DNA from: Crocodylus rhombifer
Taxonomy: Eukaryota; Chordata; Crocodylia; Crocodylidae
DNA length: 64,000 nucleotides
Assembly (NCBI GenBank): GCA_038503035.1
Contig: JAVSML010024709.1
Location: forward strand, 248,001 to 312,000
Direction of reading: 5' to 3'
Made by a program: the position numbers and the translations under genes. Shown here one piece after another: positions 21,909 through 33,335 of the stretch. Below the pieces are notes generated by a model. The model worked only from the letters and a program-made list of their open reading frames with translations, ran no database searches and was not told where the DNA came from. How positions within the stretch are numbered: the stretch's first letter is position 1; every line of letters begins with the position of its first letter.

Positions 21909-22043
21909 GTCAGAGTCCTCATCTTTTTAAAAAAGGGGCAGGACACTGGCACTTTTCCATAGTTTCATAGTTGGTAGGGTCGGAAGGGACCTGAGCAGAT
22001 CACCAAGCCCAACCCCCTGCCCTGGCAGGAAAGAGTACTGCAG

Positions 22044-22724
22044 TCAAACAAACCCAGCAAGGTGTTCATCCAGCCTCCTCTTAAAGACTCCCAGGGTAGG
22101 AGCCTGCACCACTTCTCTTGGAAGTTGGTTCCAGATCCCAGCTGCCCTGACAGTGAAGTAGCGCCTCCTGATATCTAGCCTAAATCTACCTTCTGCCAGC
22201 TTGTGACTCCTGGGAGTGCTTGGGGGAACAGGGACTTCCCCAGTGCCTGCTGATCCCCTGACTAGTTTGTAACAGGCCACTAGATCTCCCCTCAGCCTTC
22301 TCTTGTGGAGGCTGAACAGGTTCAGGTCCCCTAGCCTCTCCTCATAGGGCCTGCCCTGCTGTCGTCCCCATAGTGGCCCTCCTCTGGACCCTCTCTCCAT
22401 GTTGTCCACATCCCTTCTGAAGTGCAGCACCCAGAACTGGATGCAGTACTCCAGCTGTGGCCTGACCAGTGTTGCACAGAGAGGGAAGATCACCTCCTTG
22501 AACCTGCCTGAGATGTATCTGTGGATGCATGACAAGGTACGGTTGACCTTCCTGACCATGTCCACACACTGTCGGCCCAAGTTCATTTTGGCATCAATAA
22601 TGACTCCAAGATACTTTTCTGCCTTTGCACTGATGAGAAGGGAGTTCCCCAGCCTGTAGGTATGCTGCTGGCTCTTCCTCCCCAGGAGCAGCACCTTGCA
22701 CTTGTCAGTGTTGAAGCCTTGCAC
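22044..22724 (-). pseudogene. CR1 reverse transcriptase C-terminal region
   Basis: About 226 residues in one frame. Motifs in order are FNTDKCKVLLLGRK, YLGVIIDAKMNLGRQC, NRTLSCIHRYISGRFKEVI, LVRPQLEYCIQFWVLHF, NLFSLHKRRLRGDLVACYK, FRLDIRRRYFTVRAAG and WNQLPREVVQAPTLGVFKRRLD. This is the RT thumb plus the C-terminal CR1 domain. The region between MERG and RPYEER is changed relative to other copies (VQRRATRMIRG is lost), pointing to a compensated frameshift. Inactive. Confidence 0.9.
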
Positions 22725-22739
22725 TTGTCAGTGTTGAAG
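22694..22739. repeat. Perfect 23-bp tandem duplication
   Basis: The unit beginning CCTTGCACTTGTCAG and ending TGTTGAAG is present at 22694-22716 and again, without change, at 22717-22739. Its identity suggests a recent event. Confidence 0.95.
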
Positions 22740-22758
22740 CCCATCTGTTCTCATCCGC

Positions 22759-23096
22759 TCACCCCTGTAACCTGTCTAGGTCTGATTGCAGCCTATTCCT
22801 CCCTTCTAGTGTGCCCACCTCCCCCCACATCTTAGTGTCACCTGAGAATTTGAACAGACTGCTTTTCACCCCCTCATCCAAATTGCCGATGAAGATGTTG
22901 AACAGTGCGGGCCCAAAGACTGAACCCTGGGGGACCCCACTGCCCACACCCCTCCAGGTCGAAAATGACCCATCCACCACCACTTTCTGGATGCGGCCCT
23001 CCAGCCAGTTAGTGACCCATTTGACTGTGTAGGTGTTGACATCACAGTCCCCTAGTTTTTTAATGAGAATGGGGTGAGAGACTGTGTTGAAGGCCA
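22759..23096 (-). pseudogene. CR1 reverse transcriptase palm segment
   Basis: Carries AFNTVSHPILIKKLGDCDV, GSGVPQGSVFGPALFNIFI and LFKFSGDTKMWGEV. The catalytic box of CR1 is F-A-D-D; here it reads F-S-G-D, so one of the two catalytic Asp is lost and the enzyme would be dead. The frame is separated from the C-terminal part by the 23-bp duplication. Confidence 0.88.
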
Positions 23097-23344
23097 CTCC
23101 TCTGGGACCTGGCCTGTCTTCCATGATTTCATGAAAAGTATTATCAAGGGCTCTGAGATCTCCTCTGTCAGTTCCCTTGCAACCCTGGGCTGAATTTTCC
23201 ACCATTTTCTTTTACATCAATTCCCCTACTTCCAGCCAGGCCTTGGATTCACTGAGGTTATGATATCTTTTACTCTTTCTTTGGTGGTAATCCCACATTC
23301 TTCATTTTATTTTAATCACAGTTAATCACAGTATTTTTTAAAAG

Positions 23345-25116
23345 CTGGTTATTTATATCAGCAGCCACCAAAGGCTGGCCTTTGGGACCCATTAAATCTT
23401 TCACGGCAAGTGTCCTGCTAGAGTCAGGTGATCTTCAGCTGTGAAACACCACAGCTCTATAAGGAAAATGAAACAGGGAGAGCCCTCACAAAGAGTTATG
23501 CTTTTTGGCCCAAATCCTAGCCTCTTTCACTTCATTTAGGCCTTTCTACATTAATCCTAGAAGTGCTTTAAAACGATTGCTAAATACTGGGGTTCAGATA
23601 AGATTTTCATATAGGGAGAGATCCTGCCATAAATTAGCCTGCTATGGGAGTTTTTTTACTGTCCTCTGAAATATCTGTCGCTGGCTACTGTCAGGACACT
23701 GGACTAAATAAACCAATTGTGTGATTATTATATAACTTTTCTGCTAGACATTTTTGGCAGCAAAAAGAGCTGAATTTAAACAGCTATGTTTCCCTTTCTT
23801 GACTATGGTCAATGTGTATTAAAATGGATCTGAGATTTAGTGTTACATATACTGACTCATAGTCTAATAGCAAAAGACAAAGCTAGCCTTTTCACAAAGG
23901 TGGCACTTCATCTCTTTGGATACCAGATTGTAGTACTTAGTTCATATGGGTCCACCCCAAAACAGAAACTCAAAGTCAGCTTATATCTGCCTTTATTTCA
24001 ACAAATTGAGAAGAAGGAATTTTTGTGCCTTTCATAAAGTTGTTTTGAGAAGGCTCCCATTTTGAATATTAATAGGGTCATCTCTTCAGTATCAAACTGA
24101 AGTCTAAGGTACATTGTAACTCGTGCAGCTGAGCATAAGTGGAGAGCATTCTTTGACTAGTTCACAATTACATGCTTAGCTGAAACACTAACACACTTAG
24201 GAATAGAAGGAATTGACTAACAGTCCCACTCCTTGTTTTGATTACTATATTGAGGTGACACGTTAGCCACATAAATATTAAATAACAAGGGGCACATGTT
24301 TACAAATTAATATAAAGTGTAAGTTATTTTGGTGAAACATGCATACAATGCAACCAGAATTACCAAGGAAAGTTAATGGTATTTACAAAATAATTTAAAG
24401 CCTAAAAATAACTATCCATTCATTAGCAAATCTCACCATCACATACAGGAAATCATTCTAAACATTTTATGGCCTTATGCATGTAGTTGCTAATATGGAT
24501 AATATGAATAGCCTAGCCATCTTTTTAGATTTTAAATTTAGAGATAGTTCCATTAAAATTAGTACATCATTTCTAATATCTTCCCAGTTATTAGTGTTAT
24601 TTTGAATCACTGACTTATTATAGAAAACTGGTGTAGGCATTGCTATAGATCAACCAATTACAAGTTTCTAGAATTTAAAAAATGGGGATTGCCTTCCCCA
24701 GTGAAGTTTCTATATGAAAGTATTATTTCATTTATTTATATGAAAACACAGTTCCATTTGGTTAGATACTGTGTCACTGTAGAAGGCAGCACTTGGTAAG
24801 TTTTACAGGACAATTAGAAGTAGCCCCAGAATATTTATCTCATTGTTTGCTTCATGCTCTGTCCACATATCAAACTTGCTAAACACTTGTTAAACAAATC
24901 ATACCTGCAGAATAACCCAATAACCCTTTACAGCACAGGTGCCCATATGTGTTCTTTCTAGGTTCCAAGTTCAAGTTGCAGAGTGAAACGCCTGTAAAAC
25001 CAGATGAACTGTTTAGTGACTTTCCTCTAATTAACCTACTGAGTGGACAGTAGCCAACTGATCAAATATTATCTCCTAGGATTAGGGTGTGCCTAGGGTC
25101 TAGTATCAGTCAGATA
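23345..25116. other. Low-copy DNA with one dispersed segment
   Basis: No coding sequence. At 24062-24150 the order TCATCTCTTCAGTATCA, then AAGTCTAA and TGAGCA resembles 30585-30670, so a copy of an unnamed repeat lies here. Confidence 0.4.
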
Positions 25117-25124
25117 CTATAAAG

Positions 25125-25360
25125 CAGAGGTTCTCAAACTGTGGTCCGCAGACCACCACTGGTCCTCGAGCTCCATTCAGATGGTCCACAGAAAGGTTGT
25201 GGAACAATCGAGAGTATCTGTACTTGTAAGTAAGACTACTGATTTTAAAATATGAGTTGTCTGCTTTGATTTGTAGCACAAAAAAAGTTTATTAAGTAGT
25301 CTGCCGAGACCCTCAGCAATTTTCAAGTGGTCTGCAAAAAAAAAAGTTTGAGAACCACTG
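25125..25360. mobile_element. hAT non-autonomous element with 8-bp target duplication
   Basis: The ends are inverted: CAGAGGTTCTCAAACTGTGG on the left and, read from the right, CAGTGGTTCTCAAACTTTTT. The flanks are CTATAAAG (25117-25124) and CTGTAAAG (25361-25368), an 8-bp duplication with one change. This terminus is typical of vertebrate hAT (Charlie-like) elements. The 236-bp body carries no transposase. Confidence 0.92.
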
Positions 25361-25499
25361 CTGTAAAGGAAATACATTTGGAGCCTGACATTGAGTGAGA
25401 TTATTTGAAATACCATTTGCTTTGATTACAGTATGGTATCACTGACCCTAATTTATGAATGGTGTAAAAGGAATTTGTTTACATTTGGGTTAGCAACTT

Positions 25500-25860
25500 T
25501 CAGAACTGTGGAACTGGAGGACTTTGCCTCTATCTAAGAAGCTGTATGGGGGCTGACCAGCTGGACTCTGTGCCTGCACTGCCATCACTTATTTTTGCCC
25601 ACTACTGCTCTTAGCCAGTGCCATAGCAGTTCCCTGCTGCCTGGAAGCAGTGCTTGCACCCCAACTGGGGAGCTGTGTGGGGAAGGGAGCAAGGTACTGG
25701 GAGAAGTGTCAGCACCAGGCTCCAGTGTGGGTACAGGCAATCCCACCCTGCTGCTGCTGACATGCCACCAAAGCTAGCCAGTCTATGAAAGACTGGTCTG
25801 TAATAAAGCTGGTCCATGACTTATAAAGGTTGCCAGCCCCTGATTTATATGATTTAGCAC
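25500..25860. repeat. GC-rich repeat fragment
   Basis: A GC-rich block with GGTCTGTAATAAAGCTGGTCC near its right end, bounded by AT-rich DNA. It resembles the interiors of hAT-like elements, but I see no paired termini. Confidence 0.3.
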
Positions 25861-26234
25861 GTGGCTGATTGTATATAATAGTACAAAATAGTTTCGCTAT
25901 TTCTACTACTAATTTGTTCCCTTACCATTTTTTGGAATTAATTCATTATTTTTTCTTCTGTATCTGCCTAAAAAAGTTAGCAATGCCATATATACCAAAC
26001 TATGTCTATCCTCAATGTTTTCATAATCAGTGGGTTAATAACAATTATAATACCATTTTTTTCCCAAAACAGATCATAGGGATATATATGCAATAATGAT
26101 GCATTCAATGTACACAGTTAGATTCAGCTATATCCCAATAAGAAAGATTTAAAACAATAGATGTACACATAAATTGTACATGATTAAGGAAAAGAGCAGC
26201 TCTGGATGTAGCAGTTAAATATTTCAGTGATTAT

Positions 26235-26855
26235 TGTAACGGGGATAAATGCCCTGTTACAAAGAGTGATATGATTAAACTTATTGGGAGTTAGAGACCC
26301 CGGCTGCAGGCAACGATGTCATCAAATAGCATCCTGCAGTGGGAGATTCAAACACCTGTAAAGGGAAACACTGATCATTTACAGGAAACAAACAGAGAAA
26401 AACATTGAAAAGTGCACTGCCTACAAGCCTCTATCCCTGGAAGGGGAATAGAGCATGAGAGAGAGCAACCAGGAAGGCTGAGGCAGTCCATGCGGAGGCA
26501 CAGGAATGCGGCAGTGACTTGTTAGAACTGACAAAGTACTCCAGAGAAGAAAACGACTTCCCTATAAGAGTGAGAAATGAGACTGCCCTGGTAGATGGGA
26601 GGATGTGGCTCTCAGGGACCAAGAGTCAGATTATTACTTTAGGAAACCCCGCAACAGGTAACTTCTGTAAGGCATTAATGAGCATTATATAAAATCAGCT
26701 GTGTGATCTGCAATTATCTTCTGTTCGTTTATTAATTCATTTATATGTTCTCCCATCAAAGTTGTAGAAGGTGAGTAAACAGATGAAGATAACTTTTAGG
26801 TCCCCAGGTTCACAAGTGGGGAACCCTTTTTGACCTTACAAACCTGTAACAACGA
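26235..26855 (+). mobile_element. Candidate solo LTR
   Basis: The segment starts TGTAACGGGG and ends CTGTAACA, so it has TG...CA termini with related TGTAAC words at both ends. A TATAAAA box lies near 26687-26694, downstream of a purine-rich region and upstream of T-rich DNA, as in an LTR promoter. Flanking GATTA and GATAA suggest an imperfect duplication if the ends are moved by one or two bases. No internal region is attached. Confidence 0.45.
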
Positions 26856-26939
26856 TAATTCCAGCTGTGGACACTGTGCAGTGGGTTTCTTTAGGTTAGG
26901 AACCAGGGCATAAGCAGTTGTGGAAGGTCACCTAATACA

Positions 26940-27340
26940 TGGCAATTCCAAGGGCCAGTTTCCCAGGGAGCTCAAGAGGGAGAAGTTGGAATTGGGGTGA
27001 ACCAAAGCCAAGGTGACTTAAAAGCTGATGCTGGGAACAGGGTATGGAGTGAGCCAGAACCAAACTCAGGAACCATAGCCAAGTCAGGGTTCATTAGAGC
27101 CATCTGTGGTATGCCAAGGTTCAGGGCCAGAGATCCAGTAGGTGAAGCCAGAAAATCCAGGGAAATTAGAAGCACATATTCAGATCTTTTTCTGGGCAGT
27201 ACTTCAGGTGGGACAAGCTTTTAAATGCTGCAGTGGGTGGGACCTATTGCCTGTGGCCACCCTGACCACCTGGTTTGCTGCAGGTAGCTCCCGTTTCTCT
27301 GCGATTTCAGGGCGTAAATTGCTCTGGTCCTCTCACTGAA
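26940..27340. repeat. Dispersed GC-moderate repeat
   Basis: Shares word order with 1610-1680 (TTTTAAATGCTGCAGTGGG, GGGACCTATTGCCTGTGG). No ends were found. Confidence 0.3.
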
Positions 27341-27552
27341 CAGGACAGCAGCTTGACTTGGTCTTTCAGATAATATCTACACAGTACAAAGCCACACACT
27401 GTAGAGATACCTGATCTAGCTCTGACTGAGCTGTTTCCAGAACAGGAGGCAATGTAACTGGCACAGTGCAATGCTCTACCTAGGCTAATTTGAAGCAAGA
27501 CTAATTAGCCCAAGTGAAGATCTATTTTGATATGACTATGCTGTACCCAAAT

Positions 27553-28664
27553 TGATCATAAGATCATAGTAAAGTATGGCTACAAGGGACCTTATGAGCT
27601 CCATCTAATCCAGCCCTCTGCTCAAGGCAGGATCCTTTCTGACTATACCATCCCATCCAAGCACCTGTCGAACCTGCTCTTGAATATTTCCAAGGATGGA
27701 GTTTCCACAGTTTCTCTAGGTAGCCTGTTCCAATGCCTGACCATTCTCAAAGCCAAACAGTTCCTCTTAATCTCCAACCTAAATTGTCTCTGTTGCAGTT
27801 TGAGGCCTTTGCTACTAGTTCTGTCCCTTACAGCCACAAAGAAAGCCTATTTCCATCCTCTCTATAATCACCATGCAAGTATTTGAAGACTATTATTGAA
27901 TCCCTCCCCAACTCTGCAATCTTCTCTTCTCCAGACTAAATAACCCTAGTTTTTAGGCCTCTTCTCATAAGTCATGATTTCCAGGGCCCTGATCATTTTT
28001 GTCATTCTGTGCTAAACTCTTTCCAATCTGCCCATAGATTTCTGGAAGTGAGGGGCCCAAAACTGGACACAATACTCCAGGCAAAGCCCCTGTTGAACAG
28101 AACAGAAGAATCACTTTCCTTGATTTGCAGGTTAAACTCCTGTTGATACAACCTGGGATGCTCTTGGCTTTTTTGCAACAAAAGTACTCTTTTGGTTCAT
28201 ATTCAGCATATGATCTACTGCAGGAGTTGGCAACTTGTTTTGTTAGCATGGGCCACTGCCTATGACCCAGCCCCTGCTGTGGGCAGCAGCCACACTGTAT
28301 GACAATCAACAGATTCTTCAAGGGGAATAGATAGAAAAAGGCAGGTGTTAGGATCCTGAAGATGCCTCCTCTGCTGCTGTAGCTGGAACAAGCTGCCAAT
28401 TCTCTCAACTACTGTGGCCCAGATCCAGTGTCTTAACAGGCCAGATCCAGTTTGCGGGCTGTAGGTTACCATCTCCTAGTCTACTGTAACCCCCAGGGTC
28501 ATATTCAGCAGTACTATAACCTAGACAATCATTTCCCAGTCTCTATCTGTGCATGCAATTATTTAGTCCCAAAGGCAGGATGTTACACTGACCTTGTTGA
28601 ACTCCATCTAATTGATTGCAGACCATTTCTCCAATCTATCCAGGTCATTCTGGATCCAAACCCT
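27553..28664 (-). mobile_element. Old CR1 LINE, interrupted by a hAT element
   Basis: On the minus strand this is a CR1 3' part: RT C-terminus (IKRNCLALRMVRHWNRLPRETVETP, 27643-27837), CR1-type linker, and 3' end near 27553. The hAT at 28221-28478 splits it; the CR1 resumes with CTGTAACCCCCAGGGTC and continues to about 28664. Many frameshifts are present. The boundary with the integrase relic lies near 28665. Confidence 0.8.
28221..28478. mobile_element. hAT element inserted in the CR1
   Basis: Left end CAGGAGTTGGCAAC; right end, read inward, TAGGAGATGGTAACC. Flanks are ATCTACTG (28213-28220) and GTCTACTG (28479-28486), an 8-bp duplication with one change. Removing the element leaves a continuous CR1 phrase, GATCTACTGTAACCCCCAGG. 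The right subterminal region contains GCCAGATCCAGTTTGCGGGC, common in this hAT group. Confidence 0.88.
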
Positions 28665-28665
28665 G

Positions 28666-29420
28666 TCACTTCTTTCCATTTATTTGAACAAATTCCATTA
28701 GCAGTTTGATAGTTCTATCTGATCTGTCCATTTGCCCAGAAGACTGAGGGTGAGAGGGCATATGGAAGATGTGGGATTTTGTTTGTTTACTGTTAAACAG
28801 AAACTTCTGTTGAAACTTTTCTGTGAAGTGAATGCCCTGATCTAATTCCAATTTTGCAGTGAATCCCAATGGGAGAATATCAACTCTGCCACCACATCTC
28901 TGAACTATCTGAACATCTCCCTGAACTGTATGTGAAGGGGTGTTGATGCTGCTTCAGAAAATGGATCTAGTAGTACCAACATATATTTGTTAGTTTTCTT
29001 GATTTTTCCAAAGAAGCAACCTGCAAATGGACTTGTGAAGGAGATGGTTGCCCTATATTTTGCCCAGGACTAAGAGGACCACTGTTCTTGCTGTTGGTAG
29101 GAGTATTTTGTACACAGAGTAAGCATGGTATTTTTTTTCACATGCTCCTGTTTTTCGGCCACCAACCAATTGCTTCCAATCTCTGCAATATTTTCTGTCC
29201 CCTGTTGTCCTTCAAAAGGCCAGTCATGAACTGAATAAATCAAATCTGTCTGAATGTGTTTTGGTACTGCCCACACAAGTGCCTTGTTCTTTTTATACAT
29301 GAGTACACACTTCTCTGCTGCTAAACTTAGCTTAGATTCAGAGGGTTTTTGGGGGTGAGTCATGTGACAATTCTTTCCCTGCTTGTATTGCTGTATCGTC
29401 TCTAAGAACACCACGTTCTG
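28666..29420 (-). pseudogene. Retroviral-type integrase relic (pol fragment)
   Basis: Read on the minus strand, three frames together follow the order of a retroviral integrase. An N-terminal zinc-finger-like part has VHDWPFEGQQGTEN with a later Cys (29070-29414). A core entry KKTNKYMLVLLDPFSEA lies near 28950-29015 in another frame. The core then ends with LDQGIHFT and HPQSSGQMDRSDRT (28666-28869). The HPQSSGQ motif is typical of gamma- or epsilon-like endogenous retroviruses. The catalytic Glu that normally follows G-Q-V is replaced by Asp. The frame breaks and this change make it inactive. The neighbouring DNA at 29420-31100 may hold the rest of a decayed provirus. Confidence 0.75.
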
Positions 29421-29424
29421 CTCT

Positions 29425-31415
29425 GCAGTGCCTGCAGCTCATGTACAGTCTCCTCATTACCTACTGCTGAAACAAGGTTGTAAACTGTTATATGCAAAAG
29501 AATCTATTGCTTCACCTCTCCTCCATCATTAACCTCATTGCATGGCAAACAAGAATTAGCCATTGAATTGTTATAGTAAAACAAAGCTTTAACTTTTATA
29601 ATAAGGCTGGGGGGGAGGAAGGAACAGAACTAAATAATGAAAAAGAAAGAGACATAAGTATAAAAATAGAATGGCACTGCTGCTTCATGCAGAACTCAGG
29701 GTGAAAACCAAAGATAAAAACAAAAAAGCAAATGATTATAAACACATTAGTACACTAAGGTCTATAGGTTTTCTCTTATTCACAATTTATACTATTTTAT
29801 TGTGAAAACCACTTTTTGTGATAATTCCTTTTTTAGGAAACATCTGATTGTTTGTTATTACTCACAAGAATAATTTTTAAATCCAGATTTGTTACTGCCC
29901 CTTCCAATAATATAGGGCTAGAGGTGTGCATTTTGTTCGGTATGGCTTTACATAGAGGAAGGTTTGGAAGACCTAACTCTTCTTCTGATTTGCTAATTAA
30001 TTTTTTAAATCTTTAACAATATTAGCCATTTCCTAAGAGTGCTGAATTTCCCATGGGACATGGCAGGCAGTACCTCCTGGATCATCTGGTCCCATTTTAT
30101 ATCCTATGTCTAGCTCCTCTTTAAATTGCATTGTTCACATTCCAGCCTGTGCCACATAAATAGGTTTCATTCTTTTTAACCAATTTGATTGATATTGGCT
30201 ACTGGGGATTCAGTTAGGGTGCCAAATCGTTGTACTTATGGATAATATGAATTAAATATATTTGAGACTCAATAATGGGCATAATATTCCAGATAGCTAA
30301 GCTCAAACAAAGAGTTTATTAGAAAAATACAAAGATAAACTCCTCTACAAAAAGGGCATATTATCTCTTTGGGGACCAGAATCTCAGCAATTATCTCACA
30401 TTGCAAAATCTGTCCCAGAACAGATGCCTAAAGAGACTGGTAGAAATTTTTATCCCTTTCCTAAAATCGTTTGGATCAACCCCTACCTTACATTTTTTTC
30501 AACCACAGCATCCCAAACTTAGCGAACAAGTATTTTACAAATAGTTTATTATGCTAATTACTCACATGGCACAAAGTACCTGTTTTGAGTATCAGTAGAG
30601 TCATCTCTTCAGTATCACACTAAAGTCTAAAATATGCTGCAATTCAGTAATAACTGAGCAAAGTAAAAGGTATTCTTTTCACTACATCTATGGATATACA
30701 CTTTAGAAAAATACAAATATCTGTGCAATTCAAGAAATTCAGTAACACTAAAAATTAACAAAGGACCAGCTCAAGCCCTGTACCCTTCTCCACTCACTGT
30801 CAAATCTAGAAAAGAAAATACTTCTCCTGAGCACCTTGAATAGGTAATACTGCCACTTGTGTGTAATAAACAAAGAAAACTTTTAAAGGAAAAGGAACAC
30901 ACAGGATCCATTACTGAAAACAGTAAAATAACCATATATGTATACAAATAGTAAGAGAAACATTCAATCCTTTAGTAGCTTGGGCAGTGGTCCTTTGCCC
31001 TCAGTTTTCGCTCCTGTTAGTTAAATATTCAAGGTAGTTGGATACTTACCCCACTTTTTCTCTCACTGATGCATATTACTTACTGTTTGTCATCATGGTT
31101 AGTGAAGTCCAGGGGCCAGGAACACACAGACATCTATCTCCAACCTCTTGAAGAAAGCCATGCCTAGCTTTTGTGAAGAGACACTTTGCTACTGCCTCAA
31201 TATTGGTTCTGACTACTGTCCCCATTCTCTGCAATGCCATCTTTGTAGCCACTGCTCAGTGACAAAAATACTCCTATGCCACCATCAGAAATTGCAATAT
31301 TAAACCCAGTCATGAAACTCTACTGGCTATAGTCATATCTGCTCAGTGGGTGTTAGGGAACTCTTACTAATGCTCAATCTCACTACTACTATTCCTTGCA
31401 GTAAAAACTTCCCTT
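29425..31415 (-). other. AT-rich DNA, possible remainder of the decayed provirus
   Basis: Upstream, on the minus strand, of the integrase relic. TGGCACCCTAACTGAATCC at about 30193-30211 (minus strand) could be a primer-binding-site-like sequence after an LTR end. The segment near 30585-30670 recurs at 24062-24150. No RT or gag frame is recognisable, so the assignment is weak. Confidence 0.3.
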
Positions 31416-31419
31416 CACC

Positions 31420-32463
31420 AGAGAGTGGTGGTGGACAGGTCATTTTCGACCTGGAGAGATGTGGGCAGTGGCAGATTCCCCAGGTCTCGGTCTTTGGGCC
31501 CCCCCTGTTCAACATCTTCATCGGCAATTTGGATGAGGGGGTGAAAAGCACCTTGTTCAAGTTCACAGATGACACTAAGATGTGGGGAGAAGTGAGCATG
31601 CTAGAAGAGAGGGACAGGCTAGAGCTAGATCTGGACAGGTTACAGAGGTGGGCGGATGAGAATAAGATGGGTTTCAATACGGACAAATGCAAAGCGTTGC
31701 ACCCAGGGAGGAAGAACCAGCAGCATACCTACAGGCTGGGGAACTCCCTTCTCATCAGCACAGTGGAAGAGAAGGATCTTGGAGTCATTATTGATGCCAA
31801 AATGAACATGGGCCGACAGTGTGGGGACATGGTCAGGAAGGCCAACCGCACTTTGTCATGCATCCATAGAGGCATCACCAGCATGTCCAAGGAGGTGATC
31901 GTCCCCCTCTATGCGACATTGGTCAGGCCACAGTTGAAGTACTGCATCCAGTTCTGGGCGCTACACTTCAGGAAGGATGTGGACAGCATCAAGAGGGTCC
32001 AGAGGAGGGCCACTCGCATGATCAGGGGGCAGAAGGGCAGGCCCTACAAGGACAGGCTACAGGACCTGAATCTGTTCAGCCTCCACAAAAGAAGGCTGAG
32101 AGGGGATCTGGTGGCCACCTATAAACTTGCCAAAGGAGACCAGGAGGTAATGGGAGAGTCCCTGTTCCCCTGAGCACTACCGAGGGTAACAAGGAACAAC
32201 GGCTATAAGTTGAATGAGAGTATATTCAGGCTTGATATTGGGAGGCACTACTTCACTGTCAGGGTGGCTAGGAGCTGGAACAAACTTCCAAGGGAAGTGG
32301 TGCTTGCCCCTACCCTGGGGGTCTTCAAAACGAGGCTAGACAGCCACCTAGCTGGCATCATTTGACCCCAGCATCCTTTCCTGCCCATGGCACCAGGACA
32401 GGAGTTCGTACCAGATGATCTGCTTAGGTCCCTTCCGACCCTACCAACTATGAAACTATGAAA
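31420..32463 (+). mobile_element. CR1 LINE, 3' half
   Basis: Runs from the RT palm to a complete 3' end with the repeated word CTATGAAA (32447-32463). It is 5'-truncated inside the RT frame near 31420. It is better preserved than the nested copies at 20-23 kb. Confidence 0.93.
31430..32365 (+). pseudogene. CR1 reverse transcriptase, palm to C-terminus, one in-frame stop
   Basis: Motifs in order are FGPPLFNIFIGNLDEG, LFKFTDDTKMWGE (the catalytic F-A-D-D box, here F-T-D-D with both Asp kept), FNTDKCKALHPGRK, DLGVIIDAKMNMGRQCG, LVRPQLKYCIQFWALHF, VQRRATRMIRGQKGRPY and LFSLHKRRLRGDLVATYK. A TGA at 32171-32173 interrupts the frame, which then continues unshifted through RNNGYKL and SWNKLPREVV to LAGII and a stop at 32363-32365. 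The start lies upstream and is lost. Confidence 0.92.
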
Positions 32464-32464
32464 C

Positions 32465-33240
32465 CTATCTCCTCACCTGTGATCATATTTCAGTTCTGTC
32501 AGTACACCAGCAAAACATCTCAGTACCAGACAAGACTTTCAAGCAAACTCCATTTGTTTCCAGAAATTGATTCCTCCTCTGTAGAACAAAACCCCATTCT
32601 GCCCTTCGATATTCATTTGGTACCATTGGTTTCACTAGTCAGTGAAATACAACTGAGGTTAAGGACACAGTGAACTTCCCTTTCAGGCATATTAAGTAGA
32701 GTTATGCTGTTCACACAATAAGGACACCACTACTTAATTACATGTACCTGCCAAACTTAAATGAATTGTAATTAAAATGACCAAAATGTTTGCAGTGCTC
32801 AAGTGGGCACCACTCATGCAAAGTAGGCCTGCTCAGTCTCTCTCTTCCTTTAGTGTATCAATAGATGGCAGCAGAAAGCTACTTTAACCTTTGATCCTTA
32901 AGCTGCAGGGCTTCAATCATTTATTTACATGAATGTAATGCCTACAACCATACGCCCAAATTGTATTTCACAGACATGCAATAAAGACAACTCTTTCTAA
33001 AACCAGATTTCTATAATACCAGCTTTAAAACTTGTTGAAACAATACTGTGGAGAAAGCTCTGACAGATGGGTTCATATTAGTCAAACCTTTTCAAGACTG
33101 ATTTTAACTAAACTGGTTATAATAAGTTCTGATTGCCGGAACTTTGCATATAATGCATCTTCAAGAGGCTCACATCAAATGATTTTGAAGTCAATTTTGA
33201 ACTGATTTTGGAGGGGGCTTAGTGTAGCAATACCTAACTT
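32465..33240. other. Low-copy intergenic DNA
   Basis: No gene or repeat recognised. Confidence 0.4.
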
Positions 33241-33335
33241 AAGGAGTACTGGGCACGTCTACACCTTCATTAATGTGCTGTAGTTACTGCACATTTAGTT
33301 TAGTACTTGCTTAATGAAGTAAGCACTCATGGTGC

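Larger units (their letters stand above)
21958..23095 (-). mobile_element. Nested CR1 3' half (second younger insertion)
   Basis: This copy spans the RT palm to the 3' end. A perfect 23-bp tandem duplication at 22694-22739 shifts the reading frame between the palm part (minus strand, 23195-22759) and the C-terminal part (22724-22044). The 3' end shows the GGGTCGGAAGGGACC word near 21978. Confidence 0.9.
19675..23340 (-). mobile_element. Three nested CR1 insertions, minus strand
   Basis: The oldest CR1 runs on the minus strand from about 23340 down to 19675. It is split by two younger CR1 copies, at about 21004-21370 and 21958-23095. Excising the second joins GGCACTTTTCCAT (21944-21956) to CCTCTGGGACCTGGCC (about 23098), a phrase that reads continuously in RT DNA of this family. 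The old copy has a long 3' region (about 19675-20290) beyond the RT frame. Confidence 0.85.
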
